Part shown: piece by piece, positions 44,713 to 50,238 of the stretch
Position numbering within the stretch: position 1 is the stretch's first letter
Layout of the letters: every line of letters starts with the position of its first letter
Assembly: GCA_021807595.1 (NCBI GenBank)
Contig: JAKBCS010000018.1
Span: 1 to 50,238 of the forward strand
Direction of reading: 5' to 3'
Origin: Planctomycetota bacterium
GTDB taxonomy: Bacteria; Planctomycetota; Planctomycetia; Gemmatales; Gemmataceae
Length of the DNA: 50,238 bases
The notes under the pieces: generated by a model
Told to the model about the DNA's origin: nothing
Database searches by the model: none
Seen by the model: the letters and a program-made list of their open reading frames with translations, nothing else
Translations under genes and position numbers: made by a program

Positions 44713-45786
44713 TCAACGACGACTGCCCTTGATCTTGAGATTGCTCACTTCCGGCTCGATGCCTCCGCCGCGCTTTTCGACCAGACGGAACTTCGTCTCC
44801 TGAATATCGTCCTCCGTCCTTCCGGAATAGTTCTTCTTGAGATAGGCATCCTCGCGTCGATACAGCTTTTGTTCCACTTCTTCGGGCATGAAAGCGATGA
44901 AGTGATCCGGCGGCCGAATGCGAAGTCCGAGAACCTGCACGACCTGAGCGACCGAATCGGGTTTGTTATCGAACCAATAGATGCGGTGTAGTTTCGTGAT
45001 GTCCTCGTCTTCCAACTTGGCGGGGCGGGCGGCCAGGTTGCGCACTACTTGATAATCTTTGCTGCCGGGGATGGGGAACGCCAAGATGGCTCCTAGTCCA
45101 TTCAGTTGCGCGACGTAGTCGGCTGGACTCTGCGGTCGGAACAACATCGTCCAGCGGAGCATGCGCTTTTCGCGCTTGCTGAGCTTGCCGTGCCCTTCCC
45201 CCTCTCCGTTGCCGACCCCTTTCCCGCTTCCATCGCCGCTGCCGCCGCCCGTACCGCTGCCGCCTTGCCCGTACCCGGACGATTTGCCGTCCGTCAATCG
45301 CAACCGCGATGTCACCTTGCTGAGCGATTGGAATGCCTGGGATGCTTGCGTGTCGGTCTGTTGGAGGAAGCGCGTCGATTCCTCGTCGAAGCTCATTTGC
45401 AGGCGCGTGCCCGGTTGCACTTCGATTTTCGTGGGTCGCGGCGGATCATCCGGAGGCGAGGTTTCTTTCGGGTTGTCGTTCGGTCGATCGTTGCTCGCTT
45501 CGACGGGCTGTCCATTATTGGGACCGTCGCCCGATCCGTGGGGATTGCCGCCGCCACCGCCAAGATCGAGACGCACTGCTTCGACCGGAAGCGAACGGCT
45601 GCCTTGATTGAAAAACAGCGTGCCGAGCCAGGCCAACAAAATGAGGACGCCGAAGAGAAGCAGGTGCAGCGCTAACGAACTCGCGCTGGAAAGGGGAAAC
45701 TCCGCATGAGGCGAATAGCGCTGCCAGAAGCGCTCGTCGGGAGGAGTCATTTGCGACTTCGCGGGTCGGACATCGGCCTGTGCCAT
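44713..45786 (-). CDS. single-TM protein with long glycine-rich periplasmic linker
   Basis: A 357-residue planctomycete-type protein I cannot name. Cytoplasmic basic start, one membrane helix at about 37-60 (ALHLLLFGVLILLAWLGTLFF), then a Gly/Asn/Pro/Asp-rich stretch. A helix follows (SRFLQQTDTQASQAFQSL-like, about 135-165), a second Gly-rich linker (about 180-210), and a basic folded C-terminal domain (SKREKRMLRWTMLFRPQSP; YQVVRNLAARPAKL; IYWFDNKPDSVAQVVQVLGL). The layout recalls TonB-like or energy-transducing proteins but no TonB motif is present. It lies on the same strand as the kinase at 46.2 kb. Start ATG 45786; 14 codons of open frame precede it. Confidence 0.7.
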   Translation of the reverse strand: MAQADVRPAKSQMTPPDERFWQRYSPHAEFPLSSASSLALHLLLFGVLILLAWLGTLFFNQGSRSLPVEAVRLDLGGGGGNPHGSGDGPNNGQPVEASNDRPNDNPKETSPPDDPPRPTKIEVQPGTRLQMSFDEESTRFLQQTDTQASQAFQSLSKVTSRLRLTDGKSSGYGQGGSGTGGGSGDGSGKGVGNGEGEGHGKLSKREKRMLRWTMLFRPQSPADYVAQLNGLGAILAFPIPGSKDYQVVRNLAARPAKLEDEDITKLHRIYWFDNKPDSVAQVVQVLGLRIRPPDHFIAFMPEEVEQKLYRREDAYLKKNYSGRTEDDIQETKFRLVEKRGGGIEPEVSNLKIKGSRR

Positions 45787-46083
45787 GATGTAGCCTACTC
45801 TCAAGGAAGGAAGGTGTCGAACGAACATCCTCGGCCCCTTTCCTTCAGTCTATCGGACGAATGCCGCTTGAAGCAAGCAAATTTCCACGACCATCGACCT
45901 CGAAAGGATGCCCGCTCGATAGTTGCTCAGGCCGAAGCTCCCTCGCTTATCCCGGATGGCACACCGTAGAGAGCGCGAAGGAGGAAAGAGTAACGAGTAA
46001 AGAAGAGTGTAGTGAGGTGAGATTGCCGCAAAGCACTTCGGATCCAAAAATGCGTTTATCCCTTATGGAATTCGCTCGTTGTT
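45787..46083. other. gene-free region between two minus-strand genes
   Basis: No supported ORF. I see no convincing promoter for the downstream gene. The right border is made of repeat DNA. Confidence 0.4.
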
Positions 46084-46084
46084 T

Positions 46085-46196
46085 CCCCTCGGCGCTCTCT
46101 GCGTTCTCCGCGGTGAGATATTCGGGTTAGAAGCGATCCGAGAAGCCCCCTCTCCCCCTGAGTACGGGGGAGAGGGGCTTTGAGAACAGTCTCTCA
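46085..46196. repeat. composite repeat: GC-rich element and family A copy
   Basis: 46085-46116 reads CCCCTCGGCGCTCTC then TGCGTTCTCCGCGGTGA, a sequence I know as a common intergenic repeat in planctomycetes. Next, 46133-46196 is a family A copy (GCGATCCGAGAAGCC, CCCCTGAGTAC, GGGGGAGAGGGGC, AGTCTCTCA). The last bases include the stop codon of the kinase gene. Confidence 0.75.
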
Positions 46197-47474
46197 GCGT
46201 GAAGGGGTGGTTTTGCCGGTGTGCGGGGTCGTGCGATTCCAGAGTTGTTGCAGTTGATTGCCCAGATCGGGTAGGTACAAGAGGCAGCCGACGCCGACTA
46301 CCACCAAGACGAACACGAACAGAAACGTCCGCAGCAGCGCCTGAAAGTGCATCATCATCAGAGCGGGAGGCATTGGAAGACTTTCGAGCGTTCGGATCGC
46401 CGGCGCGGCCGAGGGCGCGAGAGCCGCGGCGGGTTTGAGCGCGGCAAACGGTTTCAACGCCTCGGCTGCGGCTCCCGGAGTTTGGAAGCGCTCTTCCGCT
46501 TTTTTGGCCAACATGCGATGCACGATAACGGAGAGTTCGGGAGGAAGATCGGGGCAAAAGCGCAGGATTGGTTCGGGCGGTTGCTGGACGTGCATCATCG
46601 TCAACTCGAACGTGCTGAGCGCGCGGAAGGGCGGCCTTCCGGATAAAAGTTGATAGAGAGTGCATCCTAGCGAGTAAATATCGCTGCGAATATCCACCGT
46701 CCCGCTGTTGCGCACTTGTTCGGGAGCCATGTATTCCGGAGTACCGACCATGATGCCTTCCCGCGTCAGTCCGTCGGCAGCCGCCAGGCCCGCGCCGTCC
46801 GGCGCGACCAAACGCGCCAGACCGAAATCGAGAATCTTCACGAGTGGGGAATCCGGCCAACCGTTGAGAATGCAGCCCGTCGAGGGACGGGCGTTGGCGA
46901 GCATCAGATTCGCCGGCTTGATGTCGCGGTGAACCATGCCGCACTCGTGGGCGTATTGCAATCCCAGCGCGACTAGCCGGGCAATCTCGCACGCCAACGT
47001 CTCGCTCGGCCGCCCGTACTCCGACATCAACCGAGCCGCGTCTTGACCTTCAATGTACTCCATCACCAGAAACCACAAGCCGTCCACTTCGGCCGCGTCG
47101 TGTGCCACCACGATGTTCGGGTGAATCAGGCGGGCGGCGTTGCGCACCTCGCGCTGGAAGCGAGCGCGGGCGACTTTGTCTTGCATCAAGCGCGGCGCGA
47201 TGATTTTCAAGGCGACCGTGCGATCCATGACCGGATGCACGGCTTTGTAGACCTGTCCCATGCCGCCGCCGCCAAGGAATTCGAGGATGCGGTATTGGCC
47301 GAGCATGCGTCCGGAGGGGATCAACTCGGCGGAGGGAGAATCGGCTTTCCTCCCCACATTTTCGACCGTGGCCGCCGTGTTCCCCTGTTCACTCGCGACG
47401 GAGTTGGCGAGAAAATCCGCCGTGGGAACGGGCGGCTGCAACGGAGTCGCCTTGCCCTCTTGCTCCGCTTTCAT
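46194..47474 (-). CDS. membrane-anchored Ser/Thr protein kinase
   Basis: A 426-residue Hanks-type kinase. The N-terminal 60 residues are variable; then GRMLGQYRILEFLGGGGMG (P-loop about 58-77), Lys in VALKII, catalytic HRDIKPANLML near 180, ILDFGLARL near 215 and the activation segment GTPEYMAPEQV. After the kinase domain an Ala/Pro-rich linker leads to one C-terminal membrane helix (about 390-412, LFVFVLVVVGVGCLLYL) and a short basic tail. There is no sensor domain, so input must come through partners. ATG at 47474 has CAGGAG 7 bases upstream. Its stop lies in a family A repeat. Confidence 0.93.
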   Translation of the reverse strand: MKAEQEGKATPLQPPVPTADFLANSVASEQGNTAATVENVGRKADSPSAELIPSGRMLGQYRILEFLGGGGMGQVYKAVHPVMDRTVALKIIAPRLMQDKVARARFQREVRNAARLIHPNIVVAHDAAEVDGLWFLVMEYIEGQDAARLMSEYGRPSETLACEIARLVALGLQYAHECGMVHRDIKPANLMLANARPSTGCILNGWPDSPLVKILDFGLARLVAPDGAGLAAADGLTREGIMVGTPEYMAPEQVRNSGTVDIRSDIYSLGCTLYQLLSGRPPFRALSTFELTMMHVQQPPEPILRFCPDLPPELSVIVHRMLAKKAEERFQTPGAAAEALKPFAALKPAAALAPSAAPAIRTLESLPMPPALMMMHFQALLRTFLFVFVLVVVGVGCLLYLPDLGNQLQQLWNRTTPHTGKTTPSR

Positions 47475-47593
47475 GCCGAGGCTCCTGCGAAATGTCTGGG
47501 CTCGTTTCAATCCGTCGTGAGGCGCGTAAAAGGCGCGTTGAAGACGAGGATAGTATATAAAAATCCTATCGCGGCGGTGCAGCGCCCCTTGTC

Positions 47594-47672
47594 CTCGTTC
47601 CCACGCCCTGCGGGGAACGCGAGTCTCGACGTTCGGCGTCCCGACGCACGCGCCGCGGAGCGTGGGAACGAG
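47594..47672. repeat. palindromic repeat, same family as 901-930
   Basis: Perfect 13-bp arms CTCGTTCCCACGC (47594-47606) and GCGTGGGAACGAG (47660-47672) around 53 bases. It lies in the shared upstream region of the divergent kinase and SDR genes. Confidence 0.85.
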
Positions 47673-47689
47673 AAACCAACGGAGTCATT

Positions 47690-48514
47690 ATGTCCTCATT
47701 GCAAGCAAGAGTCGCCGTCGTCACGGGAGCGAGTCGCGGCATTGGCCGAGCGCTGGCTCTGGGTTTGGCCAAGGCGGGATGCCACGTCGTTGTGGCCGCC
47801 AAGAGCGTCGCATCGAGCGACAAGCTGCCCGGCTCCATCTTTACCGTGGCGGCGGAGGTGGAAGCGCTCGGCGCGCAAGCCCTGCCGATCCAAGTGGACG
47901 TGCGCGACGAACAACAGATTGAAAATATGGCCGCCCAGACGTTGGCGCGCTTTGGCCGCATCGACCTGCTCGTCAACAACGCCGGTGCGCTGCACTGGAG
48001 CCGTCTCCTCGACACCCCGGCGAAACGCTTCGATCTGGTGATGGGCGTCAATGCGCGGGCGGCGTTCCTCTGTTGTCGAGCCGTGCTTCCGGCTATGATC
48101 GCGCGCCGTTGGGGACACATTATCAACATGAGTCCCCCGTTGGATTTGGCGATGGTCCCCGGACGGATCGCCTACTCGATCTCGAAACTCGGCATGACGC
48201 TGCTGACGTTCGGCTTGGCGGAGGAAGTGAGGGAGCATAACATCGCCGTCCACTCGCTGTGGCCGACGACGATCGTAGAAAGCCAGGCGTCGATCAACCA
48301 CGCGCTCGGTACTCCGGCAATGTGGCGCAAGCCGGATATTCTCGTCGATTGCGTGCTGCGTCTGGCCCAAAAGGAACCGTCGGAGCTGACGGGTCAAGCG
48401 TTGCTCGACGAAGACTTCTTGCGCGCCGAAGGCGTCGCGGATTTCAGCGGCTATGCCTGTGTGCCCGGTACGAAGCCGCCGCGCTTATCGTGGTCGATGC
48501 CGCCCCAAGGATGA
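47690..48514 (+). CDS. SDR family oxidoreductase
   Basis: A 274-residue short-chain dehydrogenase. Nucleotide motif TGASRGIGRALALGL (12-26), LLVNNAGALHWSRLLDTPA, catalytic Ser in NMSPP and YSISK (Tyr-X3-Lys). The pattern VVAAKS...LPGSIFTVAAEVEALG and VMGVNARAAFLCCRA...LDLAMVPGRIAYSISK matches the HSDL2-like/planctomycete and actinobacterial subfamily of SDRs, whose substrate is unknown but fatty or steroid-like in eukaryotes. GGAG lies 5 bases ahead of the ATG. Convergent with the MFS gene, 43 bp apart. Confidence 0.93.
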   Translation: MSSLQARVAVVTGASRGIGRALALGLAKAGCHVVVAAKSVASSDKLPGSIFTVAAEVEALGAQALPIQVDVRDEQQIENMAAQTLARFGRIDLLVNNAGALHWSRLLDTPAKRFDLVMGVNARAAFLCCRAVLPAMIARRWGHIINMSPPLDLAMVPGRIAYSISKLGMTLLTFGLAEEVREHNIAVHSLWPTTIVESQASINHALGTPAMWRKPDILVDCVLRLAQKEPSELTGQALLDEDFLRAEGVADFSGYACVPGTKPPRLSWSMPPQG

Positions 48515-48557
48515 ATCTTGGCCCGCCAGCATTCCACTTCGTTGACGCCATGCGACG

Positions 48558-49913
48558 TCAATCCGCTTCGTCCCGAGGACGCACTCGGACGGTCAGAACG
48601 AGCAGCCCTCCCAGGAACAGGGTGGCGGATAGAACCAGGTAGCCGGCGGTGAAACTGCCGGTGACGGTCTTCGCGTGGCCGACGATCTCCGGCCCGAACA
48701 GACCGCCGAGGTTGGCAACCGAATTGATCAAGGCGATGCCGCCCGCCGCCGCTGCCCCGGTCAAAATCGAAGGAGGAAGCGTCCAGAAAATGGGCAACAT
48801 GCACTTCATGCCCGTCAGCGTCAAGGCCACGGCGACGACGAACAACAGACGCGAATCCAGACCGGGTATCGTCCACCGATTCGACGCAACGAGAGCAATC
48901 GTCCCCCAACCCAGCGCTGCCATGAATGCCGAGACGGCCACATGCCAACGCCGCTCGCCGGTTCGGTCGGAGTTTCGACCGATGAGAATCATGCCGCACA
49001 TGGCGATCGAACTCGGAGCCGCCGCCAAGAGGCCGATCCCGAATGGCGACGATTCGGGGAATTGACTTTTGAGGAAAGCCGGAATGTAGAAGGCATAGCT
49101 ATTGTCGCCAACGGCTACCGTAAAATAGATGGCGATGAGCAGCCAGACGCGGTAGTCGCAAATCGCGGCGGCCAGAGAATGGCTGCGCGCGTGGGATCGA
49201 GGATAGCGATCGTTCTCAAGTTGTTGAGCGAGCCAGGTTCGCTCCATCGGGGAGAGCCAGTGCGCGTGTTCGGGGCGATCCGTCAGGTAAGCGAACGCGA
49301 TGAAACCCAGCGCGACGGCGGGCAATCCTTCGAGTAGGAAGACCCATTGCCAGCCCCACAAACCGCCCATCTGGTCCAGGTGCTCGAGAATGAAACCCGA
49401 AAGCGGATTGCCAACCATCGGAGCGATCGCCCCGCCCAACATGAACAGCGCGACGGCTCGAGCGCGTCTCCGCGCCGGGAACCAGTCGTTCAGATAATAG
49501 AGAATGCCCGGAAAGAAGCCCGCCTCGGCGATGCCGAGCAAGACGCGCAAGATGCCGAAACTCCACGGCCCCGTCACGAACATCATCGCCGTCGAGATCA
49601 AACCCCAACTCACCAGGATGCGCGCAATCCACGCCCGCGCTCCCATGCGCAGCAGAATGAGATTGCTCGGAACCTCGAAAAGCAAGTAGCCGACGTAGAA
49701 CAGACCGGCTCCCAGCCCATAGGCCTCTTCGTCGAGAAGGTGCTGCTTATCGACCATTTGCAATCGAGCGATGCCGACGTTCGTTCGGTCGATCAGGTTG
49801 ACGACGTACAGCAAAAAGAGAAACGGCAATAGCCGCAGCGAGAGCTTGTGGAAGATGGCCTCGCCGCACGGTTCGATCCTCGCCGCCTCCACGCGCTTCC
49901 TCTCTTCCGCCAT
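48558..49913 (-). CDS. MFS transporter, ACS (anion:cation symporter) type
   Basis: A 451-residue 12-helix transporter. The first helix follows LRLLPFLFLLYVVNLIDRTN, where DRTNVG is the usual ACS motif; GIAEAGFFPGILYYLNDWFP lies between helices 4 and 5 and RRRARAVALFMLGG follows. This subfamily transports organic acids such as tartrate, phthalate or sugar acids, together with protons. GAGGTGG lies just before the ATG at 49913. The gene's first 121 bases lie inside the tail of the upstream frame. Confidence 0.92.
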   Translation of the reverse strand: MAEERKRVEAARIEPCGEAIFHKLSLRLLPFLFLLYVVNLIDRTNVGIARLQMVDKQHLLDEEAYGLGAGLFYVGYLLFEVPSNLILLRMGARAWIARILVSWGLISTAMMFVTGPWSFGILRVLLGIAEAGFFPGILYYLNDWFPARRRARAVALFMLGGAIAPMVGNPLSGFILEHLDQMGGLWGWQWVFLLEGLPAVALGFIAFAYLTDRPEHAHWLSPMERTWLAQQLENDRYPRSHARSHSLAAAICDYRVWLLIAIYFTVAVGDNSYAFYIPAFLKSQFPESSPFGIGLLAAAPSSIAMCGMILIGRNSDRTGERRWHVAVSAFMAALGWGTIALVASNRWTIPGLDSRLLFVVAVALTLTGMKCMLPIFWTLPPSILTGAAAAGGIALINSVANLGGLFGPEIVGHAKTVTGSFTAGYLVLSATLFLGGLLVLTVRVRPRDEAD

Positions 49914-50238
49914 CCGCCACCTCGCTTTTCACCCCACTGGGTTTCGGGTTTCGCCTGGGGGCGGAATACCTTCATCACTTCGTCATCATAGTGATTGATG
50001 ACTTTCACCGCGATCTTGCCCTTCTTCGGCACGTCGAACGGCACGCTCTGGGTTGCGTACAGCGTGGCCCAGGCCGCCTCGTCGATTTCGGCGCGGAGGG
50101 CGCGTTTCAATTTGTCGTGTTTGGCGGTGTTTTGCACTCCGGATTTGCGTAGATTATCGAGGATGGCGGTCGGATAATCGCGTCCCGAGCGGGGGGCGTC
50201 AGCCCCCTGAGTCGCGTCGGTCTCAGGGGGCTGACGCC
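49793..50238 (-). pseudogene. decayed site-specific DNA-methyltransferase gene, 5' end off the window
   Basis: The minus frame is open from the window edge to a stop at 49793. It starts RQPPETDATQGADAPRSGRD, encoded by a palindromic repeat, then YPTAILDNLRKSGVQNT. Next come DKLKRALRAEIDEAAWATLY and KKGKIAVKVINHYDDEVMKV. From memory the last two blocks are the end of planctomycete site-specific DNA-methyltransferases (type III Mod-like), while the GVQNT block normally lies about 200 residues earlier; here they are fused, so an internal deletion is likely. The frame then runs on with Arg/Ser-rich nonsense into the MFS gene. No methyltransferase active site is in the window. Confidence 0.55.
50195..50238. 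repeat. 17-bp perfect inverted repeat at the window edge
   Basis: GGCGTCAGCCCCCTGAG (50195-50211) and CTCAGGGGGCTGACGCC (50222-50238) with a 10-base loop. The right arm ends exactly at the last base. It is in frame with the decayed methyltransferase reading frame. Confidence 0.95.

Overview
The window reads as about 50 kb of chromosome from a planctomycete, most likely Gemmataceae (order Gemmatales). This rests on family content. There are two DUF1559 proteins with a prepilin-type N-terminus and the H-X9-DG signature, and a giant cysteine-rich YTV-type wall protein. A beta-RFAP synthase and a DUF447 protein belong to, or associate with, the tetrahydromethanopterin C1 pathway. There is also a PVC-type beta-propeller/HEAT protein, membrane and multidomain Ser/Thr kinases, and a very long TolC-like protein. 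DNA is GC-rich with scattered short palindromic repeats. No phage, plasmid, CRISPR or rRNA operon is visible.

Layout. 1-3.6 kb (minus): an ArnT-like membrane protein whose frame runs off the window through a 30-bp repeat array, a family 2 glycosyltransferase, a tiny ORF, phosphatidylserine decarboxylase and a conserved hypothetical. 3.8-9.7 kb: a VOC protein (plus), then mutS, a STAS/anti-sigma kinase pair, a cysteine-cluster protein and beta-RFAP synthase (minus). 9.7-13.1 kb (plus): two tandem cassettes, each with a promoter, long leader, DUF1559 protein, strong hairpin and tiny proline-rich lipoprotein. 13.2-15.7 kb: DUF447 plus a membrane protein (minus), hemolysin III (plus) and a zinc-ribbon protein (minus). 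16.1-18.3 kb: an ABC-2 permease and a small gene behind a sigma-54-like promoter. 18.3-19.1 kb: a broken nucleotidyltransferase gene and a long inverted repeat. 19.1-22 kb: the YTV-type protein, a clean terminator and a YdjY-type lipoprotein. 22.05-26.1 kb (minus): a possible structured RNA, a TatD/EboB-like hydrolase and aconitase.

26.4-33.8 kb (minus): a transposase scrap, then a four-gene tripartite efflux operon transcribed as outer-membrane factor, adaptor, ATPase, permease. 34-40.8 kb (plus): mfd, a stand-alone rplC, a small zinc-ribbon-like gene and the beta-propeller/HEAT protein. 40.8-41.6 kb (minus): a small lipoprotein and an HU-family protein with a good sigma-70 promoter. 42-47.5 kb: a kinase-pseudokinase-PilZ-like fusion (plus), then a single-TM glycine-rich protein and a membrane Ser/Thr kinase (minus). 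47.7-50.2 kb: an SDR oxidoreductase (plus), an MFS transporter (minus) and a decayed DNA-methyltransferase gene running off the right edge.

Nothing here is a proven new system. The best candidates for new biology are the duplicated DUF1559/lipoprotein cassettes, the kinase-pseudokinase-PilZ-like protein, the cloverleaf-like structure near 22.1 kb, the sigma-54-like promoter on a 67-residue gene, and repeat DNA used as coding sequence at several gene ends. Both window ends coincide with repeat boundaries, so the window may be a whole contig broken at repeats.
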